This document shows positions 42,652 through 51,882 of a stretch of 64,000 nt of DNA, piece by piece (positions within the stretch are counted from its first letter, which is position 1; every line of letters starts with the position of its first letter). Made by a program: the position numbers and the translations under genes. The DNA is taken from NCBI GenBank assembly GCA_942492815.1, contig OW818658.1:1736001-1800000 (forward strand). Direction: 5' to 3'. The notes beneath the pieces were generated by a model that did no database searches, had not been told where the DNA came from, and saw only the letters and a program-made list of their open reading frames with translations. The DNA is from JAEUWI01 sp942492815 (lineage in GTDB: Bacteria; Hydrogenedentota; Hydrogenedentia; Hydrogenedentales; JAEUWI01).

Positions 42652-45600
42652 TCAATCAATATGGACAAACTCATTCGCATTGAAGAGCACGCGGCACAAC
42701 GCGGCGAGACCTTGCTTCTCTGCCAATGTTTGTAATGCAGCGGATTCACTCTCAACCGGTTCGCGCCCGAAAGCGACACGAAAGGCGTGTCTCACTTGCG
42801 CCGAGAGATCCGCGCCGGCTTCGCGCTTTACCCGCTCGGCGAAGTAGCCGGCCTGCTTGAGCATGAATTCATTGTTCAGCAGAGACAGCGATTGCAGGGC
42901 CGTGGTGGTGGTCATGCGTGCGGGGGTGAGTACGGCCGGGTTCGGGCAATCCAGCGTGGTCATGAAGGGCTCGGGCGAACTCCGCACTACGAAGCGGTAG
43001 ATGCTCCTTCGCCACATTTCCGGCGTGTCGGCGGTGAGATAGTTGTACTTCGGCGCGTAGTCCTCTTCCATAGTGAAGTCCCGGTAGCCGGGGCCGAATT
43101 GCGCGGGGTTCAAGGTCCCCGCTGTGGCGAGGATGGCATCGCGCAGGGCCTCCGCGGGAAGGCGTCGCGGGTTCATGCGCCACAAGAGTCGGTTGTCCGC
43201 GTCCACCTCGCGCGGGTCGACGACGCCGGCGGGATAGTCGCCGCTGAGTCTGCTCTCCTGGCGATAGGCCTGGCTCGTGACGATGAGGCGGTGCATGGCC
43301 TTTGTGGACCAGCTCTCGGCCTGCAGGCGCGCGGCAAGCCAGTCGAGCAACTCGGGGTGGGTCGGGCGACCGCCGCCGAAGCCGAAGTCGCTGGGCGTGT
43401 CCACGATGCCTTTGCCGAAGTGGTAGTGCCAGAGGCGATTGACCCAGACCCGGGGCGTGAGGGGATTGTCCGGGTGGGAGATCCATTGCGCGAGGCGGAG
43501 GCGTCTTTCGCCTTCGCTCAGGGTGTCGTCGCCCAGATCGGCGGCCAGCACGGCGAGACACGAGAGTGCACCGGGCGTGACGGCATCGCCGGGCGACTCG
43601 GTGCTGCCGCGCAGGAGCACATGGGTCTGGGGGATTTCCTTTGCGAGCGTGGCGTAGACCTGATCCGGCTTTTCTTCCGGCGGATAGCTTTCGCGCAGGC
43701 GGTCGCGCTCTTCGTTGAGGTTCGCCTGCGTGGCCTGTTGCTCGGGCGTGAGGTGGGCAGCGCCATCGCGGATGACGAGTTGTGGATTGCCGAAGAAGAC
43801 CTGATCGAAGCCGATACCGTCGCCGCCGTCCGTCGCGACGAGCGTCAGAAACCGCTCCTGCGCGCCAATGTCGAATTCGATGGGGATGGCCCCGTCTTTC
43901 GTGCCGAAGCCGCGCCGCACGGCGCGCAGGGCCCCGTCGACGTAGACGAATACATCCGCGCGGGGCGTCTCCTGGTTGCCGCCATAGCCCGCGACGCTGC
44001 GAAAGCGGAATTGATCACCCCGGCCCGTCGCACGGATCGCGTCGAGGTCGAAGGTGATGCCCTTGTTCGCGTGGAAGCCCAAGAGCGTGTTGGGCGCGAC
44101 ACCATAGTCGACGCCGTCGATCGCCGTGGTGGCCTGGGAGCTAACCTTACCGTTCAGCACATAGTCCCACGTCGCGCCGGAGGTATCGGGCAAATCACTG
44201 ACCTGGAGGCCGGTGGAGGTGATCGTGATCGATTGGCCCGGCGCGCCATCCGGCACGAAGACACCATCCACCGCGGCGAGATCCTGCACGGGCACGTACA
44301 CGTTGGGCGTAGTCTCGAGGCCCGCCACCATGCCGTCGAGAAGCGCGCCCGTTTGGGTGCTGATGCCCGCCGGATAGGGCTTGCCCGTGCCATAGCCGTC
44401 ACCACCCGCGACGAGGTCCACCAGATCGATGGGCTTCGCCTGAAGCGAATCGAGCTCGCGCTGGATCGCCGCGCCGCGCGCCTGGGCGGCGTCCCACGCC
44501 GGGGCCACGGTGCGTTCGCCCCGGGCCGTGCCCGCGAAGACGGCCGACAGGCGGTAGTAGTCCCTCTGGGGAATGGGATCCAGCTTATGATCATGGCAAC
44601 GCGCGCAATTCACCGTCAGGCCCATGGTCGCCGTGATCGTCGTCGCCACCATGTCGTCCAGGTCGTCCGCACGCGCCAAACGCTTCAGCGCCGCGTTGAC
44701 GGTCTCGTCCTGGCCCACCATGTCCCAGGGACCCGCCGCGAGGAAGCCCGTGGCGATGACGGCCTCGCGCGATTCCGGATGGAGCACATCGCCCGCGATC
44801 TGGTCGCGTAAAAACTGGTCATAGGGCTTGCCTTCATTGAAGGCGCGGATGACATGATCGCGGTAGCGCCAGGCGTTGTCCCGCGGGCGGTCCCGCTCGA
44901 AGCCGTGGGTGTCGGCATAGTGGGCGATGTCGAGCCAGTGCCGCGCCCAGCGCTCGCCGTAGTGGGGCGAAGCGAGGAGCTCGTCCACCAGTCGCTCGTA
45001 GGCATCGGGACGTGCGTCGGCGGCGAAAGTCTCGATGGCTTCAATGGTGGGCGGCAGGCCCAAGAGATCGAAATAGAGGCGACGGATGAGCGTGCGACGA
45101 TCCGCCTCCGGCGCGGGGGCCAAGTTTTTCTCCGCCAGCTTCGCGAAGAGAAAGCGGTCGATGGGGTTCGCCTGCCACGCCTCGGGCGCGTTCGCTACAT
45201 CGGGTGGCGAGACTTCCGCAAGGGGCTGCAGGGACCACCAGGAAGTGTCGGCCTTCGACGGCTCCTTCAAAACCACGCCGTCGGGCCATGGCGCGCCCTC
45301 GGCGATCCATTGGCGGATCAGCTCCACCTCCTCCTCAGTCAGGGGAGCGCCCTTTTTCGGCATTTCGGGGGCTTCACCATTCGGACCGGGCTGGATGACT
45401 TCCAGGAGGCGGCTGGCCGTGGGGTCGCCGGGCGTGATCGTGCCGCTGGCGAGCAGTTCGGTGCGCGTGGCCAGGGAGAGGTCGCCCTTGAGGATGTTGG
45501 GCTGATGACATTCGAGGCAATGGGCCTGGAGCAGGGGCGCGACGTGGTCGGAGAAGGTATCGGCGTCGGCGGCGCGCGACAGGGTGACGAAGCAAAGTGC

Positions 45601-45663
45601 CAGCACGAGGGCGCTGGCTCGGCGTGACGCTTTATGTGGAAGCAGCAAAATCATAGGCATCAT
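42652..45663 (-). CDS. DUF1549/DUF1553 planctomycete cytochrome c-type protein (copy 1)
   Basis: A 1003-residue exported protein; ATG at 45663, 45660 or 45654. A signal ('ASALVLALCFVTLSRAADAD') is followed by the PSCyt1 haem motif 'LLQAHCLECHQPNILKGDLS' and PSCyt-associated 'QWIAEGAPWPDGVVL'. DUF1549 contains 'RRLYFDLLGLPPTIEAIETF', 'PHYGERWARHWLDIAHYADT' and a second haem-like motif 'TVNCARCHDHKLDPIPQRDY'. A central beta insert ('GQSITITSTGLQVSDLPDTS') is lectin-like or NPCBM-like. DUF1553 ends the protein: 'PLTPRVWVNRLWHYHFGKGI', 'LLWRMNPRRLPAEALRDAIL', 'TTALQSLSLLNNEF'. Probably a periplasmic electron-transfer or sugar-binding protein acting with DUF1501. Confidence 0.95.
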   Translation of the reverse strand: MMPMILLLPHKASRRASALVLALCFVTLSRAADADTFSDHVAPLLQAHCLECHQPNILKGDLSLATRTELLASGTITPGDPTASRLLEVIQPGPNGEAPEMPKKGAPLTEEEVELIRQWIAEGAPWPDGVVLKEPSKADTSWWSLQPLAEVSPPDVANAPEAWQANPIDRFLFAKLAEKNLAPAPEADRRTLIRRLYFDLLGLPPTIEAIETFAADARPDAYERLVDELLASPHYGERWARHWLDIAHYADTHGFERDRPRDNAWRYRDHVIRAFNEGKPYDQFLRDQIAGDVLHPESREAVIATGFLAAGPWDMVGQDETVNAALKRLARADDLDDMVATTITATMGLTVNCARCHDHKLDPIPQRDYYRLSAVFAGTARGERTVAPAWDAAQARGAAIQRELDSLQAKPIDLVDLVAGGDGYGTGKPYPAGISTQTGALLDGMVAGLETTPNVYVPVQDLAAVDGVFVPDGAPGQSITITSTGLQVSDLPDTSGATWDYVLNGKVSSQATTAIDGVDYGVAPNTLLGFHANKGITFDLDAIRATGRGDQFRFRSVAGYGGNQETPRADVFVYVDGALRAVRRGFGTKDGAIPIEFDIGAQERFLTLVATDGGDGIGFDQVFFGNPQLVIRDGAAHLTPEQQATQANLNEERDRLRESYPPEEKPDQVYATLAKEIPQTHVLLRGSTESPGDAVTPGALSCLAVLAADLGDDTLSEGERRLRLAQWISHPDNPLTPRVWVNRLWHYHFGKGIVDTPSDFGFGGGRPTHPELLDWLAARLQAESWSTKAMHRLIVTSQAYRQESRLSGDYPAGVVDPREVDADNRLLWRMNPRRLPAEALRDAILATAGTLNPAQFGPGYRDFTMEEDYAPKYNYLTADTPEMWRRSIYRFVVRSSPEPFMTTLDCPNPAVLTPARMTTTTALQSLSLLNNEFMLKQAGYFAERVKREAGADLSAQVRHAFRVAFGREPVESESAALQTLAEKQGLAALCRVLFNANEFVHID

Positions 45664-46296
45664 TATCCACGAAGAGGGTGAGAAATGGTAGCTGGGTGAG
45701 CGAGCTTTCAGCGTTTTCGGAAATGTCTAGACCACGGGACGGAGCAGCCGTTGGGTGCAACCAAGATTTTTTGACCACGGAGACACGGAGGCACGGAGAA
45801 AAAGAGGAGTGCAATGGTACCAGTACCGAGTCACGGTGCGCTTAGGTTCGGAAAGGCCTCTCCCATTTTCCTTCTCTCATTAATCTTCTCCGTGCCTTCG
45901 TGCGCTCCGTGGTCAGCATTTCTTTAGTTGAGCAGGCAAAAAAAAGAAAACAGCTCATCCGCCACTTTGCACAGTAAGTTGCTTTTTCGAAGTGACTCGC
46001 GACTGGCAGGAGAAAACTAGCTTCTGGAAAAGACAAGGTGTTGATGGATGGTAGTACGGAAATCCACGGGAAGGTCATCCTGAAGGTCTCCCAAAGTAGA
46101 TCAGGTTCGATTGGATGGGGCGTAGAACTCTATCGGGGACCGTGGAAACGAGGATGAGCGTGGGGGGCTGCGTGCGAAATTCTACTGGCGTATTTCAGCG
46201 GCCGGGTGTAGAATTTCCAGAGACTTCACCCCGCTACCTTATCCGCTAAGGGGCGAGCGTGGAGGAAGAACGGCGATCCAGCGAGGGAGCGACGCC
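45664..46296. repeat. Intergenic region with inverted repeat 45772-45915
   Basis: No gene is seen in these 633 bp. Arms 'TGACCACGGAGACACGGAGG' (from 45772) and 'CCTTCGTGCGCTCCGTGGTCA' trimmed at 45915 are inverted with one insertion; the full arms are about 30 bp. The remaining sequence up to the oxidoreductase gene shows nothing else. Confidence 0.6.
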
Positions 46297-47736
46297 ATGT
46301 CGAACACGGGCCAGTCCAATGTGGGCGATTCAAAAGCCTCTCGCCGCAATTTCATGAAAGTCGCTGCGGCGGCTGCATCGGTGGCGGTTGCCCCGGCGGC
46401 GGGCGCGGGGGTCTACAAGTCCATCCTTCCGGCGACGGTGCTCGGTGCGAATGAGAAGATTCGCACGGGCCACATCGGCGAGTGGGGCGGAGGCAATGGT
46501 ATATGTGGGACGGGAACAGCCAATCTCGTCTTCACCTTAAAGCGTAACGATATGGAGCCCATCGCGATCTGCGAAATGTATCCGAAGAATGTGGATCGCT
46601 TGGCACGGATGGCGCGGCAGAAGCCAGGCGTCAACCCCACGGAGCACCACGATTTTCGGGAAGTGATCGACAACAAGGATGTGGATGCCGTAGTCATATC
46701 GATGCCGGATCACTGGCATGCGCTGTGTACGCTCTACGCCGCGGATGCGGGCAAAGCCATATTCTGCGCCTCCCCCGCAGCTACCACCATTGAAGAGGGT
46801 CAGGCGATGGTGGATGCGGTGCGTCGGAACAAGGTGATTTTTCAAGGCGGTCTTTTCCAGCGAAGCGAAGCGCATTTTCGCGAGGCAGTCGAGTTGATTC
46901 GATCTGGATATATTGGCCAGGTGCATCGCGTGGAGACTTGGTTCAACAATAGAGAGCACATCACCGGGATAGGCACGGGCGAGGACGATATCACGAAGTA
47001 TCCCGACTGCGATTGGGAGCTCCAGCAGGGGTGGGTGGAGCGTGTGCCATTCAACACGAATCGGTGGACGCCGAACTACCGTTATTTTCTCGATTATTCT
47101 GGTGGTGCCCTCACCGGTTGGGGTGCTCACCTGCTGGACATCGGGCTGTGGGCCATGGAACTTGAAGATGTGAAACCGGTGCTCCAGCCTGGTTTCGTGG
47201 TGGCCAATGGGGGCAAGTGGGTCATCCAGGACAATCGCACCACGCCGGACACGCTCGATGTTTTCTACACCTTCGACGATTTTGCAATGAGTTTCTCGTA
47301 CCGGGCGTGGAACGAGGCCCGACGTGGAGAAGAAGGGATCGGTACGCTGTTTCACGGCACGCTGGGCAGTCTTCAGGTGACACGCGGCGGCTATCAAGTC
47401 TGGGCGACGGAGAACAATGCGACCGACGGGAAGCCCACGCTGGTGGAAAAGAAAGTTGAAGGCCAACCGAGTAACGAGCCGCACTGGCAGAACTTTGCGG
47501 ACTGTATTCGCTCCGGTCAGGACCCGGTCGCCAGTGTCGAAGTGCTCCACAGCACCTCGCGATTGTGCCACATGGGCACCTGCTCCTACGTGGCCGGGGG
47601 TGAGAAGCTGGGCTGGGACGCCGCGTCGCAGCGCTTCACCGGGGAGAATACCGAGGCCGTGGAGAAGGCCAATGGCTGGGCCTATCGCGAATACAAGAAC
47701 GGCTGGAGCCTGAAAGCGCCATACTACCGCGCCTGA
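46297..47736 (+). CDS. Gfo/Idh/MocA-like protein without the usual EKP motif, Tat-exported
   Basis: A 479-residue protein, ATG preceded by GAGGGAG. Tat-like signal 'KASRRNFMKVAAAAASVAVA'. Rossmann-type region: 'KIRTGHIGEWGGGNGICGTG', 'MEPIAICEMYPKNVDRLARM', 'VDAVVISMPDHWHALCTLYA'. Where most members have C-E-K-P, this one reads 'GKAIFCASPAATTIEEGQ', so the catalytic lysine is missing; the nucleotide loop is also altered (HIGEWGGGNG). The C-terminal domain is normal: 'NYRYFLDYSGGALTGWGAHL', 'EPHWQNFADCIRSGQDPVAS'. It may have another active site or be a non-enzymatic sugar-binding relative. Confidence 0.88.
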   Translation: MSNTGQSNVGDSKASRRNFMKVAAAAASVAVAPAAGAGVYKSILPATVLGANEKIRTGHIGEWGGGNGICGTGTANLVFTLKRNDMEPIAICEMYPKNVDRLARMARQKPGVNPTEHHDFREVIDNKDVDAVVISMPDHWHALCTLYAADAGKAIFCASPAATTIEEGQAMVDAVRRNKVIFQGGLFQRSEAHFREAVELIRSGYIGQVHRVETWFNNREHITGIGTGEDDITKYPDCDWELQQGWVERVPFNTNRWTPNYRYFLDYSGGALTGWGAHLLDIGLWAMELEDVKPVLQPGFVVANGGKWVIQDNRTTPDTLDVFYTFDDFAMSFSYRAWNEARRGEEGIGTLFHGTLGSLQVTRGGYQVWATENNATDGKPTLVEKKVEGQPSNEPHWQNFADCIRSGQDPVASVEVLHSTSRLCHMGTCSYVAGGEKLGWDAASQRFTGENTEAVEKANGWAYREYKNGWSLKAPYYRA

Positions 47737-47856
47737 GCTCCTGAGCGTTCACAACCAATTCTACAGTAAGTGGAATTTCTGCGCGGCACCCTATTTATTT
47801 GGCCGCAATAGAACGCAAGGATCGCAAAGAAGCAAAGGCTCTCCGAAATAGTGTTG

Positions 47857-48033
47857 AAAAGAATGTGGCACAGCCGTCCCGGCTGTGTTTCAGGCGAGGG
47901 GACAAACGGACACTATACAACAGCGACACGAGTCTGGGTTGGTTCTCTTCACCACGAGTTGGCGTGGTCGATAGACAAAATGCCGCGCATGAACAGGAAA
48001 AACACAGCCGAGACGGCTGTGCCACATTCTTTT
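47857..48033. repeat. Inverted-repeat element with 34-bp arms
   Basis: The left arm (47857-47890, 'ATGTGGCACAGCCGTCCCGG' core) and right arm (48000-48033, 'CCGAGACGGCTGTGCCACAT' core) match as reverse complements at 33 of 34 bases, 109 bp apart. Each arm holds a smaller hairpin (ACAGCCG..CGGCTGT). A stretch 'AACGCAAGGATCGCAAAG' precedes it. The region 47737-48152 has no gene. Confidence 0.8.
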
Positions 48034-48152
48034 GTCGCCAACAGGCAACAAAGAACCGGTTTTTCTTGGCCTCCTGAAAAGTACGTGGCAACTGGGCACA
48101 CTAAGCCGTACGGCGAAGCGATCGGAAATTTAGATGTGAAAGCCCTGAGTTG

Positions 48153-48821
48153 TCACGATTGGGCGGGAGCAGGCAACGCTCCGACTTTCTTCAAGTTCGT
48201 CCCGGGCGAGTCCACTTTCACCGGGAGATTGTATTGAATGTTATCCCCCGTAATAGTGACGATTTTCCGCGAACGTAGCACTTCAATGAGTCTGTCCACT
48301 TCCTTGGAGTTCAATTTCTTTCCGAACACGGCGGCAATCGTGTTGTGAAGCGTCTTGTGCTTTTTCGGAAGACCTCCTGACCGTCGTTGGAGGTTTTCCA
48401 GCAGGTGACTGATATGGTCGTTTATGGGCCCGGTTTTAGCCTTCGGTTGCGCACAAATTTGTGTAATGTCCGCATGCCGATACATCCGAACCTGTGGCGA
48501 ACGGCCATTGCGGAGGTGGGCGATCAGCGGGTCAAAGCCCAAGTCCCTGGAGATGATGTGGAAATATCCCTCTGGATCGGCCGTGGCCAGGGCACCTGCG
48601 TAGAAGGCGATATGAAAGTCGAGGGCGTTGGGGCCATTCCCTTTCATCTTTACATAACTCGCACGGTCTCCGAGTCTCTGCATCGCATCGGAGAACTCAA
48701 AGGTCAGTTTCGTCTGATTTTCCCCCACGAAGACGTAAACCCTCACGGGCAGGTCGGCGAGCTTTTCCAGATTGTCGGGTTGGACATTTTCGAAGTCGAT
48801 AAGCACGTAGTTGGTGGGCAA
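48153..48821 (-). CDS. PIN-like domain protein (NYN/PIN, LabA-type)
   Basis: A 222-residue protein that appears to start with TTG after GGGGA (10 nt). N-terminal 'NYVLIDFENVQPDNLEKLAD' has the first PIN aspartates. 'VRVYVFVGENQTKLTFEFSD', 'KGNGPNALDFHIAFYAGALA' (Asp) and 'YFHIISRDLGFDPLIAHLRN' (S-R-D-x-G-F-D) complete the acidic cluster. PIN-fold proteins of this branch are putative ribonucleases. The last 80 residues form a winged-helix-like domain ('LHNTIAAVFGKKLNSKEVDR', 'LIEVLRSRKIVTI'). Free-standing gene, 356 bp from glyS and divergent from it. Confidence 0.85.
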   Translation of the reverse strand: MPTNYVLIDFENVQPDNLEKLADLPVRVYVFVGENQTKLTFEFSDAMQRLGDRASYVKMKGNGPNALDFHIAFYAGALATADPEGYFHIISRDLGFDPLIAHLRNGRSPQVRMYRHADITQICAQPKAKTGPINDHISHLLENLQRRSGGLPKKHKTLHNTIAAVFGKKLNSKEVDRLIEVLRSRKIVTITGDNIQYNLPVKVDSPGTNLKKVGALPAPAQS

Positions 48822-49177
48822 GGTTTTCGTTCCCCTTTACGTCTTGTCCCCGGCTGCCCGAATCCGGCAGTCTCATGGGCGGTTTTGGTGTCGGACTTGT
48901 CTCCGGGCACCATCCTGCGTATACCGTCAAAGACGGCTATCCTCTCCCTTGAACGATACAAACAGCCCGACGATTTATTCTGATGAAGTGTAAAACACTG
49001 TGGGAATTCAGTTCCACCGCGCTTGGGGCCATTTCAGCGGCCAGGGCAGTTCCGCGCGGGACAATGCGCTAAACAATTGCAATCAAAAGGCTTCAACCCA
49101 TACAATACCCGCTTGCGCCGCACCCTCTCCCTGGGCAGCGCGCCATTTCCCCTATCGAGTGAAAACAGGAGTTTATC
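48822..49177. other. Divergent intergenic region upstream of glyS, no feature identified
   Basis: No gene, T-box or hairpin that can be supported. Must hold the promoter of glyS and of the PIN gene; no consensus pair stood out. Confidence 0.35.
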
Positions 49178-50476
49178 GTGGACAAGCTGGTCAGCCTTTG
49201 CAAGCGTAAGGGATTCATCTTTCAATCAAGCGGCATTTACGGCGGCGTGAACGGCTGCTGGGATTTCGGCCCGCTGGGCGTCGAGCTGAAGCGCAACTTG
49301 AAGGATGACTGGTGGTACAACTTTGTCCAGACGCGCGATGACATTGTCGGGCTCGACGCGAGCATCATCATGCACCCCGAAGTGTGGGTGGCGTCGGGCC
49401 ATGTGGAAGCGTTCCACGACGTGGTGGTGGACTGCAAGGAATGCAAGCACCGTTTCCGCGAAGATCACCTGGAAGCTACGACGTGTCCGGACTGCGGCGG
49501 CGAATTGACCGAGCCGAAAAAGTTCAACAGCATGCTGAAGACCCAGCTCGGCGTGAGCGAGGACACGGCGGTCAACACCTACCTGCGTCCCGAGACCTGC
49601 CAGGCGATTTTCGTGGACTTCAAGGAGGTCTACTCTTCCACCCGCTGCCAGATTCCCTTCGGTATTGCGCAGGTGGGCAAGAGCTTCCGCAATGAAGTGA
49701 ATCCGCGCAACTTCATCTTCCGTAGCCGCGAATTCGAGCAAATGGAAATCGAGTTCTTCTGTAAGGAAGAGGACGAGGAGATCTGGTTCGAAAAGTGGCA
49801 GGCCGAAATCTGGAACTGGTACCTGCGCTTGGGCATCCCCGAAGATAAGCTCCGCTGGTACGAACACCCGAAGGAGAGCCTGGCCCACTACTCCAAGCGC
49901 ACCGTGGACGTGGAATACGAATATCCCTTCGGCTGGGGCGAGCTCCAGGGACTGGCCAACCGCGGCACTTTCGATTTGAAGGCCCACTCCAAGCACTCGG
50001 GCAAGGACTTGTCCTTTTTCGATCAAGTGAAGAACGAGCGCTTCGTGCCCACGGTGCTGGAGCCCTCCGCCGGTGCCGACCGCACCACGCTGGCCGTGCT
50101 CTGCTCGGCCTACCACGAGGACGAAGTGGACGGCGAGACCCGCGTGGTCATGCGCCTCGCACCGAAACTGGCCCCGATCAAGGCGGCGATCCTGCCCCTC
50201 GTGAAGAAGGACGGTCTCGCCGAAATTGCCGAGAACCTCGAAAAGAAGCTCCGGCGCAAGTTCAACACCTACTACGATCAGGCGGGCGCTATCGGCCGCC
50301 GCTACCGCCGCCAGGACGAAATCGGCACGCCCTTCTGCATTTGCGTGGACTACGATACGAAGGAAGACAACACCGTCACCATCCGGGAGCGCGACAGCAT
50401 GGAGCAGATCCGCATCCCCATCGACGAAGTCGCGGCCTACATCGCGCCGAAGGTTTCGTTTGACCACGAGGCGTGA
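49178..50476 (+). CDS. glyS: Glycine-tRNA ligase, dimeric (alpha2) type
   Basis: A 432-residue class II aminoacyl-tRNA synthetase beginning with GTG after AGGAG (7 nt). It attaches glycine to tRNA-Gly in the cytosol. Features in order: 'SLCKRKGFIFQSSGIYGGVN' and 'GCWDFGPLGVELKRNLKDDW', a zinc-type insert 'CKECKHRFREDHLEATTCPD' with four cysteines, 'NTYLRPETCQAIFVDFKEVY', motif 2 'SFRNEVNPRNFIFRSREFEQ', and motif 3 'VLEPSAGADRTTLAVLCSAY'. An anticodon-binding domain closes the protein ('LAPKLAPIKAAILPLVKKDG', 'RYRRQDEIGTPFCICVDYDT'). The length is normal for bacterial alpha2 enzymes. A terminator follows 47 bp after the stop. Confidence 0.97.
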   Translation: MDKLVSLCKRKGFIFQSSGIYGGVNGCWDFGPLGVELKRNLKDDWWYNFVQTRDDIVGLDASIIMHPEVWVASGHVEAFHDVVVDCKECKHRFREDHLEATTCPDCGGELTEPKKFNSMLKTQLGVSEDTAVNTYLRPETCQAIFVDFKEVYSSTRCQIPFGIAQVGKSFRNEVNPRNFIFRSREFEQMEIEFFCKEEDEEIWFEKWQAEIWNWYLRLGIPEDKLRWYEHPKESLAHYSKRTVDVEYEYPFGWGELQGLANRGTFDLKAHSKHSGKDLSFFDQVKNERFVPTVLEPSAGADRTTLAVLCSAYHEDEVDGETRVVMRLAPKLAPIKAAILPLVKKDGLAEIAENLEKKLRRKFNTYYDQAGAIGRRYRRQDEIGTPFCICVDYDTKEDNTVTIRERDSMEQIRIPIDEVAAYIAPKVSFDHEA

Positions 50477-50522
50477 AGACCTCGCCGCGTATCGGTTGCA
50501 CTGGATTGCGTATACTAGTGGC

Positions 50523-50558
50523 GGGGTGGTGATTTAAGAAATCACCACCCCGTGATTT
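50523..50558 (+). terminator. Rho-independent terminator after glyS
   Basis: Arms GGGGTGGTGATTT (50523-50535) and AAATCACCACCCC (50539-50551) pair perfectly around the loop AAG, followed by GTGATTTTT. The hairpin is symmetrical, but no minus-strand gene ends here. Confidence 0.88.
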
Positions 50559-50647
50559 TTGAACACCAGTCGTGCTTCAGCGCCAATAGGTTTTCCAGTC
50601 TCGTCGGGATAAACGAATCGATCGAAGAGCGCGGACATCGGTAGCCC

Positions 50648-51754
50648 TTGAAAAAAAAGCTCGTCAAAAAAAAGAAACGCACCCAGGTCCGAACCCGCAA
50701 CTGGGACGAGGCCCACGAAACCGCCTTCACCCATGATCGCGCGCGGCACCGCCGCGCCCAATCGGCTATCTCGGATTCCGCCGTGGATTTGAATCCACTT
50801 GTCACGGATTTCGTGCCCAATGCCCTTGTCATCTCTCACTCGAAGAAGTGGGCTTTTGTGCTCAAGGATGGTGAAGAAGAGCTCTGCCTGATTGACGAGC
50901 GCCTCAAGGAAGACCGCGCCACGCTCCTCGCGCCGGGAGATAAGGTCTTTGTCGAGCGGGATGAGGAGAAGTGGGTGGTCCGTGGCGTTGGGCCGCGCCG
51001 CACGCGACTGAGCCGCCCCGGCCACGAACACGACCGGCTCGACGAACAGATTTTCGCCGCAAACATTGATCTGCTGGTCATCGTCACCGCTGCCGCCGAT
51101 CCGCCCTTTCGGCCAGGCCTCGTGGACCGCTACCTCATCGCCGCCGAAGTGGGGGGCGTGGAATGCGTGATCTGTGTGAACAAGATGGACCTCATCGAAG
51201 ACGCAGAGCCCCCGGAACTTGCGGATTACGAGCGCCTGGGCTTCCGCGTCGTTCGCACCAGTTGCGAATCAGGACGGGGCCTGGATGATCTCCGGGCGCT
51301 GCTCTCGGGCAAGCTGAGCATTCTTTCCGGCCACAGTGGCGTGGGGAAGTCCTCGCTGCTCAATGCGCTGGACTGCGATCTCGAAGTTCACACCCAGCAG
51401 GTCAGCGGCGTGTCCCATCGCGGCCGCCACACCACCACGGCCTCGCGCCTCTACGAACTTGAGGGCGATGTCCGCATCATCGACACGCCCGGCATCCGCG
51501 CGCTGGGCGTCTGGGGCGTCACGCCGCAGGAAGTGTCGTGGTTCTATCCCGACCTCGCCGCCCTCGGCATGCAATGCCGCTTCCGCGATTGCAGCCACAC
51601 CCACGAGCCCGACTGCGCCGTGGCCGCCGCCGTGAACGCCGGCGAGCTCCTCCCCTGGCGCTATGAATCCTACCTCCGCATTCGCATGAGCATGGAAGAA
51701 GAGCAGAACGGGCCTTTCGGCGACAAGTACAGCAGCAAGCCTGCGGATTATTGA
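50648..51754 (+). CDS. rsgA: Ribosome small subunit-dependent GTPase A (RsgA)
   Basis: A 368-residue circularly permuted GTPase that matures the 30S ribosomal subunit. The start appears to be TTG 50648; the first 45 residues are a very basic tail (KKKLVKKKKRTQVRTRNWDE) before the OB fold ('RATLLAPGDKVFVERDEEKW'). GTPase motifs come in the permuted order G4 'CVNKMDLIEDAE', G1 'LSGHSGVGKSSLLNALDCDL', switch region 'GVSHRGRHTTTASRLYEL' and G3 'IIDTPGIRALG'. The C-terminal zinc knuckle is 'CRFRDCSHTHEPDCAVAAAV'. Part of this gene is duplicated at 53073-53363. Confidence 0.96.
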   Translation: MKKKLVKKKKRTQVRTRNWDEAHETAFTHDRARHRRAQSAISDSAVDLNPLVTDFVPNALVISHSKKWAFVLKDGEEELCLIDERLKEDRATLLAPGDKVFVERDEEKWVVRGVGPRRTRLSRPGHEHDRLDEQIFAANIDLLVIVTAAADPPFRPGLVDRYLIAAEVGGVECVICVNKMDLIEDAEPPELADYERLGFRVVRTSCESGRGLDDLRALLSGKLSILSGHSGVGKSSLLNALDCDLEVHTQQVSGVSHRGRHTTTASRLYELEGDVRIIDTPGIRALGVWGVTPQEVSWFYPDLAALGMQCRFRDCSHTHEPDCAVAAAVNAGELLPWRYESYLRIRMSMEEEQNGPFGDKYSSKPADY

Positions 51755-51882
51755 AGCGTGCGATTTCCGCCGCGCATAGGGGCTGGAAAATTGGTTTTTG
51801 TAATCTTGAATCCTGCGTACTATGCTTGTACCCAAAATAGCAATAGTCCGATAGCGCTGTGGATGCGGGGAAGGTATGATAA

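Noticed and set aside
42787..44811. 674-residue open frame on the + strand
   Set aside because: Exactly antisense to the DUF1549/DUF1553 gene; Val/Gly/Arg-rich with no family similarity, a usual shadow in GC-rich DNA.
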